A stretch of 64,000 bases of DNA from an uncultured Bacteroidia bacterium (GTDB lineage Bacteria > Bacteroidota > Bacteroidia > Bacteroidales > ML635J-15). A model generated the notes under the pieces. It was not told the origin of the DNA. It saw only the letters and a list, made by a program, of their open reading frames with translations, and did not search any database. Below are positions 1 through 7,503 of the stretch, in pieces; the first letter of the stretch is position 1; every line of letters starts with the position of its first letter. The stretch lies in the NCBI GenBank assembly GCA_902800045.1, contig CADCCZ010000001.1, forward strand, positions 1,221,346 through 1,285,345, read 5' to 3'. Both the position numbers and the translations under genes were made by a program.

Positions 1-173
1 TTGTACACACAGCCGACAATCCAGATTCAAGAGTCATCTATGCCAAGAAACGCCACATCAACCCGTATATCAGCGGATTAGGCAGAGTCGGCGATGTTTT
101 TTCGGAATACGGAAACGCACTTCGGGAATATTTAACAGAGAGCCAGGATTATGCAATTTGCGGAAAAGACTAG
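1..173 (+). CDS. C-terminal end of an unidentified protein (partial)
   Basis: An open frame enters from the left edge and reads to a TAG at 171-173, giving 56 residues that end in ESQDYAICGKD. The sequence is balanced in composition and looks coding. It is followed immediately by non-coding repeats, so it is a true gene end. I do not recognise the family from this fragment. The rest of the gene lies outside the window. Confidence 0.6.
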   Translation, partial: VHTADNPDSRVIYAKKRHINPYISGLGRVGDVFSEYGNALREYLTESQDYAICGKD

Positions 174-220
174 AAGCTTCAAGTTTGAAAGTTTCTGATT
201 TCTAGTTTCTGGTTAATACA

Positions 221-244
221 CGACGCAAAGCATTGCGTCGCTAC
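221..244. repeat. Dispersed 28-bp palindrome, copy 1 (truncated)
   Basis: The sequence CGACGCAAAGCATTGCGTCG followed by CTAC matches the right-hand 24 positions of a palindromic consensus, GTAGCGACGCAATG then CATTGCGTCGCTAC. Three other copies are at 5626-5649, 7544-7567 and 27407-27434, all intergenic. Confidence 0.7.
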
Positions 245-250
245 AATCAT

Positions 251-293
251 CAAATTATCAACCTTTAGCTCAGCGAAGCTAAATCGTCAAATC
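251..293. repeat. 43-bp intergenic module, copy 1
   Basis: This unit begins CAAATTATCAACC and ends TCAAATC. It differs from the copy at 5672-5714 at one position only. Its centre, TTTAGCTCAGCGAAGCTAAA, can form a hairpin and includes the GCGAAGC mini-hairpin core. Both copies lie a few bases from a copy of the dispersed palindrome and are followed by GTTGAAC words. Confidence 0.75.
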
Positions 294-530
294 TTTGAAC
301 GTTGAACATGAAACCTGAAACGGCGAAGCCATTGAAACAGCGGAGCGTCAAACGGCGAAGCCATTGAAACTCAGAAACGCCGAAAGCATAGAAACGGCGA
401 AGCCATAGAACGGCGAAGCCCTCAACGAAGTTAAACTCAAAAACGCCGAAGGCATAGAAACGGCGAAGCCATAGAAACCTGAAACGTGCGTAGCACATGA
501 AACGGAGAAGCCATTTAAACTTGCGTCAGC

Positions 531-1595
531 CTATATATTTCGTCCTGCCCTTCTGAGCATACGCCTTACCTTGCGGAATCGTTTGGTCAACCAATCCTCT
601 ATCATACGTTTCTCTATATCGGGGTCGAGCATAACCTCCTTATTGCGTCTTTTGGCAAGAGAAAAACGAATGTATGCACCAATATGACGGCTCTTCTTTT
701 CGTGATAGATTGCATCGAACGGAATAAGCAGTCCAGTATCCTCAATGTTATTCATCAAGCGGTTTACCGCCGTACCGAACATTAGCATTTGGGAAGTAAT
801 TGAAAAATATGCAGTTATATTTGGCGGCACGTTTACGCCTCGCATTCTGGCAGCCATTTTAAGCAACTTGTAATCTTCTGCCATTTCATCCTTGTTCACG
901 ACGAGATTCATCAATTCGGGATCGGATTTCGGCATCACCGACAAATCATCCCATGGACGGACAAGTTCCTCCTTGTCGCCAAAATGCTTCCAAAGGAAAT
1001 GGTAAACCAAATCCCTAACGATATGGTCGTACGAAGGATACATGGTTATCTTGCCGAAGAAATACAGCAGGTTCGGATTCTTCATTATGATAGCCACCAT
1101 GCCATCCCACAGATTATCCATCGCATATATGGACTTTGCTCCGCTCTTGGAACTCTGATATTCGGGAACCACAAAATTGCGTCCAACTTCCAAAACGTAA
1201 GGGAGGTACTCATCGATGAATTTCTGCGAGAAGCGGAACTGGTGTGAACTTGCCATAATAGGCTGTCCCTTCTCATCGAACTTGGCATCGGAGCCGTAGA
1301 AAAAGCGATAACCGCCGACAATAGCCTCGTTGTCGGGATCCCATACCACCAACTGCTTGTAGGGATTTTCCATCTTGTCGTACTCGTCGAGATCGATTTC
1401 GTTGCCAGTAGAACCTCCGGCATCACGGAAAGTCACCTCACGAAGCCTACCAATCTCCGTAACAACGTTGGGGGAATCCTGCCATGTAACGATATAAAGT
1501 TCGTTATGCCCCCTATTCGTATCTTCCAATTTCTTGGATTTTGTAAGTTCGGCCTTAATAAGTTCTACTGGTACGGGATCGATTATTGCTTTCAT
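531..1595 (-). CDS. glsB: GNAT-type N-acyltransferase, glycine-lipid synthesis (GlsB-like)
   Basis: The product is a 354-residue cytoplasmic protein of the acyl-ACP-dependent GNAT family (OlsB/hemolysin-like). In Bacteroides this family N-acylates glycine with a 3-hydroxy fatty acid, the first step to glycine lipids. The GNAT core spans roughly residues 35-190 and includes LEVGRNFVV, the beta-strand region expected before the acyl-donor pocket. The C-terminal third is rich in Lys and Arg, which could help membrane association. I start it at the ATG at 1595; the open frame reaches a TTG at 1613 that overlaps the upstream stop and is less likely. The upstream partner glsA ends 14 bp before this start, so the two form an operon. 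The function comes from family and gene order, not from an active-site argument. Confidence 0.8.
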   Translation of the reverse strand: MKAIIDPVPVELIKAELTKSKKLEDTNRGHNELYIVTWQDSPNVVTEIGRLREVTFRDAGGSTGNEIDLDEYDKMENPYKQLVVWDPDNEAIVGGYRFFYGSDAKFDEKGQPIMASSHQFRFSQKFIDEYLPYVLEVGRNFVVPEYQSSKSGAKSIYAMDNLWDGMVAIIMKNPNLLYFFGKITMYPSYDHIVRDLVYHFLWKHFGDKEELVRPWDDLSVMPKSDPELMNLVVNKDEMAEDYKLLKMAARMRGVNVPPNITAYFSITSQMLMFGTAVNRLMNNIEDTGLLIPFDAIYHEKKSRHIGAYIRFSLAKRRNKEVMLDPDIEKRMIEDWLTKRFRKVRRMLRRAGRNI

Positions 1596-1609
1596 TGTGA
1601 TAGGAATTG

Positions 1610-2467
1610 TCAATCAATATATGATGGCCAGGGATTAGAAACTATACCTGCCATCTCGAGCATAGTCTTGTGGGCAAGGTCGCACATACGTACAGACTCT
1701 TCCTTTCTGTTTTTGCTGACGTCCGGGATTATCGGATCGCCCACATGAATGGTAAGAAGAGGCTCGCCTTTGCCGAACAATTTGCGCCATCCTGTTCGAG
1801 GACGGAACGATATAATCATCGGAATCACAGGCAATGAATATCTGTATGCCATATTGAACGCACCTGTTTTGAAAGGACGTAGCGGTGCATAGAAGTTCCA
1901 GCTGCAACTTTCCGGGAATATGTGTATCCATTGATTTTTGGAGCGCAGTTCATTCAATGCCTGTTCAAATTTCCTAAGTCCATTGTAGTTATCGGGAATT
2001 GCAATGCCGCCCACAGCTTTCATGACGAATCCGTCTTTTCCGTTGAACGGCTGCGAATACATTGGAATCCACGCCTTGTGGAAGCGCATTGCCTGCAATA
2101 CACATATCATATCCCATCTGTGAACGTGGTTGCATATGGTCATCACACCATTGGCAAAGAGTTTGCGATTTTTACGTATTTTATCGCGACCTTCGATCTT
2201 AAGGCCAAAACGGATACGGTTTAGCGGAAATGCTATAAACCATGCGACAAAATACATAAGCGCATTCAATATTTTGAATTTCAACGACTTGTCGAGATAC
2301 GTATAAGTTTCATCAAACTTTATGTCCCTTTTCTTTCCTCGTATGGCAGCCATTCTTGTGAACGGATTATCACCAGAAAAATCAGCTACTGGCTCTGGAA
2401 CATATACATCTTCCCTAACCTTGAAGTCGCGATAAGCCGGGCCAAACGAAGAATAATCCTTTACCAT
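1610..2467 (-). CDS. glsA: PlsC-family O-acyltransferase, glycine-lipid synthesis (GlsA-like)
   Basis: This 285-residue protein carries the PlsC-type H-x4-D motif at His114-Asp119 (NHVHRWD) and a downstream FPESCSW block at about residue 184 in place of the common PEGTR. A hydrophobic segment near residues 62-82 probably anchors it to the inner membrane. In Bacteroides the adjacent glsA product O-acylates the hydroxy fatty acid placed on glycine by GlsB, giving a diacylated glycine lipid. Here the order is glsA then glsB. A TACTTTTG box lies 22 bp upstream. The altered PEGTR block suggests a non-glycerol acceptor, which agrees with that role, but a general lysophospholipid acyltransferase cannot be excluded from sequence alone. 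Confidence 0.78.
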   Translation of the reverse strand: MVKDYSSFGPAYRDFKVREDVYVPEPVADFSGDNPFTRMAAIRGKKRDIKFDETYTYLDKSLKFKILNALMYFVAWFIAFPLNRIRFGLKIEGRDKIRKNRKLFANGVMTICNHVHRWDMICVLQAMRFHKAWIPMYSQPFNGKDGFVMKAVGGIAIPDNYNGLRKFEQALNELRSKNQWIHIFPESCSWNFYAPLRPFKTGAFNMAYRYSLPVIPMIISFRPRTGWRKLFGKGEPLLTIHVGDPIIPDVSKNRKEESVRMCDLAHKTMLEMAGIVSNPWPSYID

Positions 2468-2489
2468 ACTAAGAGTCTAAATCATAACG

Positions 2490-2497
2490 CAAAAGTA
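2490..2497 (-). promoter_or_regulatory. TAnnTTTG promoter box for glsA-glsB
   Basis: TACTTTTG on the minus strand matches the Bacteroidota -7 consensus exactly and lies 22 bp before the glsA ATG. No clear TTTG -33 element is placed upstream. Confidence 0.5.
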
Positions 2498-2540
2498 CAA
2501 AAAAAATGCCTTATAAAATACAATATTGTTCATCAAAAAA

Positions 2541-2579
2541 CATAATTAGGGGATGAGTTGCTCCCATCCCCTAATTATG
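2541..2579 (-). terminator. Stem-loop after the VanX-type dipeptidase gene
   Basis: A 15-bp perfect stem (CATAATTAGGGGATG with its complement) encloses a 9-nt loop. It lies 30 bp past the dipeptidase stop on the minus strand and upstream of the glsA promoter, so it probably ends the dipeptidase transcript. Confidence 0.7.
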
Positions 2580-2608
2580 CATAATATTGCGTATCTTGTT
2601 GAAAATCC

Positions 2609-3382
2609 CTACTCTATCGGGAATGTAAAATATGTATTTGGATACGGTTCGTTCTTGAGTACAAAATGCCACCACTCGGTGCTAATGCCTCTGAATCCGT
2701 GACGAACCATTGCATCGCGCAAAATCATACGATTCTTGTGCTGTTCGGGAGTTACACCAGGATAGTCGGGATGGCTTTCTTCGCCTAGCCAATCGAACGG
2801 GGAACCCATATCAACCTCTTTTTCGGTATTCATGTCGAAAAGAGTAAGGTCGATTGTAGAACCGCAGGTATGTCTGCTTTTCTTTGCGATGTAGCCTTCC
2901 TCGAACAGACGAGGCTTGTCGATGTCGGGATAGAAATAGCGTTTCATAAGAGTGTCGGATGCTTCGTGCGACCAGCGAACAAAATGATCTACAGCGCATT
3001 GCGGACGATAAGCATCATAAATTTTCAAACGATAGCCCATAGCCTTTACATCGTCGCTGACGGCCTTTAGACTGTCGGCAGCTTCCTTGGTAAGATATGC
3101 TATCGGAGCATTGTAACCATCGACGCGCACACCCATGAAGTTAAAAGTACTGAAATAACGTATTTCCAGAATTGCATCGGGAACAACGTCAGTAACGACT
3201 ACAAAACCATTTTTCGAAGCTTCGGACACTGTGGTGTCGGACGATGCTTCTTCAGAAACAACTTCTTCTTTTACTGCATTTTCGCTTTCCGATGCAGCAA
3301 CATTTTCCTTGTTCTGGCAAGATACTGCCATTACACTAAAAATCAAGGAAATAACAACACTAAACAAATTTTTCGTATTCAT
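2609..3382 (-). CDS. D-Ala-D-Ala dipeptidase lipoprotein, M15D (VanX/DdpX) family
   Basis: The 257-residue product should cleave D-Ala-D-Ala or related dipeptides in the periplasm. A lipoprotein signal with the lipobox cysteine at about residue 22 (AVSC) is followed by a Glu/Ser-rich linker to about residue 58. The M15D zinc site is intact: SRHTCGSTIDLT gives His171 and Asp178, and EWWHF gives Glu236 and His239. Arg126 in AYRPQ matches the substrate-binding arginine of VanX. There is no vanH/vanA neighbour, so peptidoglycan dipeptide recycling is more likely than glycopeptide resistance. A TATTTTTG box (3404-3411) lies 21 bp upstream. Confidence 0.88.
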   Translation of the reverse strand: MNTKNLFSVVISLIFSVMAVSCQNKENVAASESENAVKEEVVSEEASSDTTVSEASKNGFVVVTDVVPDAILEIRYFSTFNFMGVRVDGYNAPIAYLTKEAADSLKAVSDDVKAMGYRLKIYDAYRPQCAVDHFVRWSHEASDTLMKRYFYPDIDKPRLFEEGYIAKKSRHTCGSTIDLTLFDMNTEKEVDMGSPFDWLGEESHPDYPGVTPEQHKNRMILRDAMVRHGFRGISTEWWHFVLKNEPYPNTYFTFPIE

Positions 3383-3403
3383 CTTTTTATAAATTTACGA
3401 GCG

Positions 3404-3411
3404 CAAAAATA
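3404..3411 (-). promoter_or_regulatory. TAnnTTTG box for the dipeptidase gene
   Basis: TATTTTTG on the minus strand ends 21 bp before the ATG at 3382, in the position expected for a Bacteroidota -7 element. Confidence 0.45.
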
Positions 3412-3448
3412 TTATTTTCAAAGCACATGACAAAGAAGAAACAGCATT

Positions 3449-3901
3449 CTACCTGCACAATCTTTCTATCGTAGCGCGATGCTGAGGGAATTCCCGCAAC
3501 AAATCATCCTTATTTGCAAGTTCGAAATTATCGAACTTAAATGCAGGAGCCACAGCGCATCCTACAAGCGAAAAGCCTTTCTTCCCAGGCAACTCCGCAG
3601 CAAACCACTGTTCAGGCTCGATTACAACCTGCATTTCGTCATCAGCCGAAAGATGATGGACAACTAAATTCCCGTTGGTATCAATTACATAAATATCAAG
3701 GCATTCGCCTGCGTGATAATACCAGATTTCGGTCATACCGTGCAACCTATGAAAAGCCGAGAAGTCGTTATCGCAGAGCATATAATATATGGTAGAAATT
3801 TGCTTTTCACCATTTTCGTCGTTACCAAAAACCTGACGGTAATATCCGCCTTCGGGATGCGGCATAAGGCATAATTCTTCAATGTAATGCTTATAATTCA
3901 T
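3449..3901 (-). CDS. Cupin protein, DUF985 family
   Basis: This 150-residue protein belongs to the DUF985 (Cupin_5, YML079w-like) family. The N-terminal signature LMPHPEGGYYRQVF and the central HRLHGMTEIWYYHAGE block, the cupin metal/ligand motif, are both present. Family members bind small ligands or act as sugar epimerase-like folds, with no firm activity known. I place the start at the ATG at 3901, two bases after the radical SAM stop; the frame stays open 11 codons further inside that gene. Translational coupling with the radical SAM gene suggests shared expression, but a functional link is only an inference. Confidence 0.85.
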   Translation of the reverse strand: MNYKHYIEELCLMPHPEGGYYRQVFGNDENGEKQISTIYYMLCDNDFSAFHRLHGMTEIWYYHAGECLDIYVIDTNGNLVVHHLSADDEMQVVIEPEQWFAAELPGKKGFSLVGCAVAPAFKFDNFELANKDDLLREFPQHRATIERLCR

Positions 3902-3903
3902 AT

Positions 3904-4977
3904 TTATTTTCCATTTATCATCTGATACTGACACATTTTCAGTTCTCCGTTTTCGTCACGAAGATGCATGCCGTTACCTTGGCAATAACGCCACACCTTG
4001 CACGACTTGCAGTCGCCAGTACGCATCCATTTGCGGTTACGGAACTTCTCGAAGCGATTTTCCCACACGTCCCAGAACGAATCGGTGTAGATATTGCCCT
4101 GATTGTAGTCGCTGCGAATGCTTAGACAACCAGAAATTGCCCCGTCGGCACGAATTGAAGCAACATTCACGCCCGAACTGCAGTTGAAATACTTGCGCCT
4201 AACCTCGCCCTCGTAGCGACCGAGGAATCCGTCGCAGGCATAACTTGCATCAATTTTGCCCTCGAGACGAGTAAGCTTGATAAAATCCATCATCTGCACA
4301 AACTCCTCGTTGCTTAGACGCAATTCAGGGTCTCTGGCGGCACGTCCCGACGGGAACACGCTGAACAACCGCCACTTGCGCACACCGTTTTCGATCAGAA
4401 AATCGCGGAATTCGGGCAAATATTTTATTGTGCGCTTATTTACGCAAGTGATAACATCCCACACTAGCCCATTCTGCTTTTTCATGGCCTCGATGGCACG
4501 TATTGCATTTGAAAAACTAGCTTCGTGTCCACGCATCCAGTTGTGGTCGTCGGAAAAACCATCGAGGCTTATTGCAATGGAACGCAGACCGTTACGTACG
4601 AGCTCAGCAAGTTTTTCATCGGTGAACAACATGCCGTTTGTCACCATGCCCCAAATGAATCCACGCTCGGTAATTGCCCGCCCGCATTCGGCAATGTCGG
4701 CACGCACAAGTGGTTCGCCACCTGTTGTAATAACCATAATGTCGTATGGGGAAACGTGGGCTTTTATATCGTCTAGAACTTTCACGAAATCGGCAAGCGG
4801 CATGTCCTCCTGCTGCGAAACCACACGGCAATCGCTTCCGCAGTGACGGCAGTTGAGGTTGCAGCGCAAGGTGCATTCCCAGAAAAGCTGGTGAAGATGA
4901 TGCTCGTCGGCACGCAACGAAAGCACCGCACGATTCAATTCGAGCGAAAGCCTTTTGTATAGGGAAAACTCCGACAC
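3904..4977 (-). CDS. Radical SAM enzyme of an rSAM/lipoprotein system
   Basis: The 357-residue protein has the canonical 4Fe-4S motif CNLNCRHC (Cys39, Cys43, Cys46), followed by the TTGGEPL SAM-binding segment near residue 85. The C-terminus holds a reduced SPASM-like cysteine cluster (Cys at GDCKSCKVWRYCQGNG) that would bind an auxiliary cluster. It starts with GTG at 4977, and that G is the last base of the upstream TAG stop (TAGTG), so the two genes are tightly coupled. From memory it matches a Bacteroidota family of radical SAM proteins encoded next to a small lipoprotein (TIGR04133-like). The substrate is unknown; peptide modification of the adjacent lipoprotein is a reasonable hypothesis. 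Confidence 0.85.
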   Translation of the reverse strand: MSEFSLYKRLSLELNRAVLSLRADEHHLHQLFWECTLRCNLNCRHCGSDCRVVSQQEDMPLADFVKVLDDIKAHVSPYDIMVITTGGEPLVRADIAECGRAITERGFIWGMVTNGMLFTDEKLAELVRNGLRSIAISLDGFSDDHNWMRGHEASFSNAIRAIEAMKKQNGLVWDVITCVNKRTIKYLPEFRDFLIENGVRKWRLFSVFPSGRAARDPELRLSNEEFVQMMDFIKLTRLEGKIDASYACDGFLGRYEGEVRRKYFNCSSGVNVASIRADGAISGCLSIRSDYNQGNIYTDSFWDVWENRFEKFRNRKWMRTGDCKSCKVWRYCQGNGMHLRDENGELKMCQYQMINGK

Positions 4978-5531
4978 TACTGCTTGCTGCTATTATTAAT
5001 GTTTAAAATCTCGTTGTCGATTTTTTCAATCTCATGTTGCAGAGAATCACGATTTTCGCGCAATTTCTTGTTGTTATTGTTATAACTGTTGATCATCTCG
5101 GGCGGACCATAAACCTTTGCCCCCGACCTGTTTTTGACAGTCTCATCTATCGAATTCAAACGATCCTGGAGGGTATTCTTTTCCGATTCGAGCATTTTCA
5201 GAAGTTCATTCTGCAACGAGTCGGCTTCCTGACGCAATTCGCGCGTATGAGCACTGTACTCCTGAAGAACTTCCGGCGAGCCATACACGCACGACATTTC
5301 ACGATCCTTGATTATAGCGCGCAACTTCTCGAGACGAGCCTGCAGTTCGGCACGACGTGCATTTATCGAATCCTTGGGCATGGCGGCATTTTCGTTTTCA
5401 CCGAGTTCGTCATTGTCGGCTGGCGGCACAGCTTCGGCACTTTCGGATGTGCGTTTAGTCGACGTGCATGCCGCAACCACAGCGGTAGCCAGCGCCAATA
5501 TTCCAATCCAAGTCTTCTTTACTATCTTCAT
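4977..5531 (-). CDS. Coiled-coil lipoprotein with two VYG-x-PE repeats, rSAM partner
   Basis: The 184-residue product has a lipoprotein signal with Cys22 (VVAAC), an acidic linker to about residue 52, then two homologous helical repeats at about 60-113 and 114-172. Each repeat carries a short loop motif: SCVYGSPEVLQEY in the first and AKVYGPPEMINSY in the second, flanked by Lys/Glu-rich coiled coil. I start it at the ATG at 5531; upstream in-frame sequence lies in intergenic repeats. It overlaps the radical SAM start by one base. The conserved VYG-x-PE loop, duplicated and otherwise unexplained, is the obvious candidate target for the neighbouring enzyme. The family resembles the lipoprotein of the rSAM/lipoprotein pairing (TIGR04134-like), recalled and not tested. 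Confidence 0.75.
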   Translation of the reverse strand: MKIVKKTWIGILALATAVVAACTSTKRTSESAEAVPPADNDELGENENAAMPKDSINARRAELQARLEKLRAIIKDREMSCVYGSPEVLQEYSAHTRELRQEADSLQNELLKMLESEKNTLQDRLNSIDETVKNRSGAKVYGPPEMINSYNNNNKKLRENRDSLQHEIEKIDNEILNINNSSKQ

Positions 5532-5778
5532 TGTTGTACAATTACGAAATGCAAAGATAATGTAATTTACGATTGACGAATTACGATTTACGATTTTTTT
5601 GTGGCACAATGCAATTGGCGCAAATCGGCGCAACGCATTGCGCCGCTACAATCATTGAATCTTTAAATCTTCAAATTATCAACCTTTAGCTCAGCGAAGC
5701 TAAATCATCAAATCGTTAAACGTTGAACGTTAAACGTGAAACCACACAAAAAAATATGTTGTAAAATATCATTAAAAA
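5532..5778. repeat. Intergenic region with word repeats, palindrome and 43-bp module
   Basis: Between the divergent lipoprotein and gapA starts there is no gene. It holds ACGATTnACGA words (about 5566-5598), a copy of the dispersed palindrome (5626-5649), the second 43-bp module (5672-5714) and GTTGAACGTTAAACG words (about 5715-5739). The order palindrome, 43-bp module, GTTGAAC words is the same as at 221-312. Confidence 0.7.
5626..5649. repeat. Dispersed 28-bp palindrome, copy 2
   Basis: CGGCGCAACGCATTGCGCCG followed by CTAC. A G/C pair replaces the A/T pair of copy 1 on both arms, so the stem is kept by compensating change. Confidence 0.65.
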
Positions 5779-5812
5779 TTTGGCACACCTAATACTTTAT
5801 TTAATAACTTTG
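5779..5812 (+). promoter_or_regulatory. gapA promoter (TTTG and TAACTTTG)
   Basis: TTTG at 5779-5782 and TAACTTTG at 5805-5812 are separated by 22 bp and fit the -33/-7 elements of Bacteroidota. The -7 box lies 25 bp before the gapA ATG. Confidence 0.6.
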
Positions 5813-5837
5813 CAGAAATTTAAAAACAATAAATATT

Positions 5838-6845
5838 ATGGCTAAAATAAAAGTAGCAATTAACGGTTTTGGTCGCATCGGTCGTAATGTATTCAAGATT
5901 GCATTCGGACGCGACAATATAGAAATTATCGGTATCAACGACCTTACTGATACCAAGACATTGGCACACTTGCTGAAGTACGACTCGACTCAGGGCAAGT
6001 TCGACAAGGAAGTTTCCTACAACGACAGCGCTATCATCGTAAACGGCAAGGAAATTAAGATCAGTGCTGAAAGAAATCCTGCCAACATTCCTTGGCCGGA
6101 AACTCCAGACGTAGTTATCGAATCGACTGGTCTTTTCACCAGCAAGGAAAGTCCTAAGGGCGGTTACCGCGACCACCTGAAGAACGGTGCAAAGAAGGTT
6201 ATCCTTACCGTTCCTGCAAAGGACGACATCGATGCAATGGTTGTTCTCGGTGTTAACGAAGAAGTTATCACAAAGGACGTACAGTGCGTTTCGAACGCTT
6301 CCTGCACAACCAACTGCCTCGCTCCTATCGCAAAGGTTCTCAACGACAACTTCGGCATCGAATACGGTCTTATGACTACAATCCACTCGTACACCAACGA
6401 CCAGATTGTTCTCGACGGTCCACACAAAGACCTCAGAAGAGCTCGTTCGTGCGCTGTTTCGCAGATTCCTACCACTACTGGCGCTGCAAAGGCTGTTGGT
6501 AAGGTTCTCCCAGCTCTCAATGGCAAACTCGACGGTATGGCAGTTCGCGTACCAACCCCAACTGGTTCATCGGTTGACTTGGTTTGCTTGTTGAAGAAGG
6601 ACGTTACTATCGAAGAAGTTAACGCAGCTATCAAGAAGGCTGCCGAAGATCCTATGAAGGGTATCATCGAATACTCGGAAGAACCTCTCGTATCAATCGA
6701 TATCGTTCACAACCCACACTCATCAATTTTCGACGCTCAGTCAACTATGCTCAAGGGCCGCTTGCTGAAGACCTTGACTTGGTACGACAACGAATGGGGT
6801 TACTCAAACCGCGTTGCTGAACTCATCGAAAAGTTGAAATTCTAA
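5838..6845 (+). CDS. gapA: Glyceraldehyde-3-phosphate dehydrogenase, type I
   Basis: This 335-residue enzyme oxidises glyceraldehyde 3-phosphate to 1,3-bisphosphoglycerate with NAD in cytoplasmic glycolysis. The dinucleotide fold begins with GFGRIGR at residues 10-16, and the catalytic cysteine is Cys156 in SNASCTTNCLAP. Length is normal. Codon use is strongly biased (for example AAG, GTT and AAC), as expected for a very highly expressed gene and unlike most neighbours. It appears monocistronic, with its own promoter upstream and a stem-loop after the stop. Confidence 0.97.
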   Translation: MAKIKVAINGFGRIGRNVFKIAFGRDNIEIIGINDLTDTKTLAHLLKYDSTQGKFDKEVSYNDSAIIVNGKEIKISAERNPANIPWPETPDVVIESTGLFTSKESPKGGYRDHLKNGAKKVILTVPAKDDIDAMVVLGVNEEVITKDVQCVSNASCTTNCLAPIAKVLNDNFGIEYGLMTTIHSYTNDQIVLDGPHKDLRRARSCAVSQIPTTTGAAKAVGKVLPALNGKLDGMAVRVPTPTGSSVDLVCLLKKDVTIEEVNAAIKKAAEDPMKGIIEYSEEPLVSIDIVHNPHSSIFDAQSTMLKGRLLKTLTWYDNEWGYSNRVAELIEKLKF

Positions 6846-6871
6846 TCGAATTTTTCATATCTATAAAGTAA

Positions 6872-6905
6872 TAAGGGGGAGGACGAAAGTTCTCCCTTTT
6901 CTTTT
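6872..6905 (+). terminator. gapA terminator
   Basis: A stem formed by GGGAGGAC and GTTCTCCC (one mismatch) with a GAAA loop is followed by a T-rich run, 30 bp after the gapA stop. Confidence 0.6.
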
Positions 6906-6967
6906 GTATACACCGATACATGCAACTTAGGAGAGTTGACTCGCAATAGTTTTTCTCAAGGAAAACA

Positions 6968-6996
6968 TTTGTTTCATACAAATATTTATATATTTG
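6968..6996 (+). promoter_or_regulatory. Promoter of the glutathione peroxidase gene
   Basis: TTTG at 6968-6971 and TATATTTG at 6989-6996, 17 bp apart, precede the ATG at 7018. The last three bases of the box (TTG) could be misread as a start codon. Confidence 0.5.
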
Positions 6997-7017
6997 CCGA
7001 CAAAACATTACCCGAAT

Positions 7018-7503
7018 ATGGCAAGGATATACGATTATAAGGCAATAACCAGCAACGGCAAGGAATTGGATTTCGGTCAGTTTCGCGGCAAGGTGCTGCT
7101 GATTGTCAACACTGCAAGCAAATGCGGTTTCACGCCACAGTTTGCCGGACTGGAAGAACTTAACCAGAAATACAAGGACAAAGGTTTGGTAATTATCGGC
7201 TTCCCTTGCAACCAGTTTGCGCATCAGGACCCTGGCACCGACAGCGAAATATCGAGTTTCTGCCAACTGAACTACGGCGTTACATTCCAGATTATGAAAA
7301 AGATTGATGTGAACGGAGAAAACGCACACCCAATATTCAAATATCTGAAAACAGAAGCCCGTGGTTTTCTCAGCAAAAAGATAAAATGGAATTTCACCAA
7401 GTTCCTCGTATCACGCGACGGCACAAAAATAAAACGCTACCCACCAACCAAAGCACCAAAGAAAATCGAGAAGGACATAGAGGCGATGTTGGGGATACAA
7501 TGA
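7018..7503 (+). CDS. Glutathione peroxidase family thiol peroxidase
   Basis: A 161-residue GPx-family peroxidase that reduces hydroperoxides, in bacteria usually with thioredoxin as donor. The peroxidatic Cys36 sits in NTASKCGFTP, the second signature GFPCNQFAHQDPG gives Cys64 and Gln66, and KWNFTKF supplies the Trp and Asn of the catalytic tetrad. It is a cysteine form, not a selenoprotein. The start is ATG 7018; an in-frame TTG at 6994 belongs to the promoter box. No signal peptide is seen, so it is cytoplasmic. It stands alone, downstream of gapA on the same strand. Confidence 0.92.
   Translation: MARIYDYKAITSNGKELDFGQFRGKVLLIVNTASKCGFTPQFAGLEELNQKYKDKGLVIIGFPCNQFAHQDPGTDSEISSFCQLNYGVTFQIMKKIDVNGENAHPIFKYLKTEARGFLSKKIKWNFTKFLVSRDGTKIKRYPPTKAPKKIEKDIEAMLGIQ

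Larger units (their letters stand above)
174..530. repeat. Intergenic array of GNA-loop mini-hairpins and word repeats
   Basis: This 357-bp stretch lies between two converging gene ends and has no credible gene. From about 312 to 515 it is built from variants of GAAACGGCGAAGCCAT. GGCGAAGCC occurs at 322-330, 354-362, 396-404, 412-420 and 462-470, its mirror form GCCGAAGGC at 445-453, and GTGCGTAGCAC at 486-496. Each can fold into a short stem closed by a GNA triloop. The left part holds a 43-bp module (251-293) and a near-palindrome (221-244), both found again elsewhere in the window. Confidence 0.75.

Noticed and set aside
2609..3382. Vancomycin resistance cluster
   Set aside because: Only the VanX-type dipeptidase is present; no vanH, vanA or two-component genes adjoin it.
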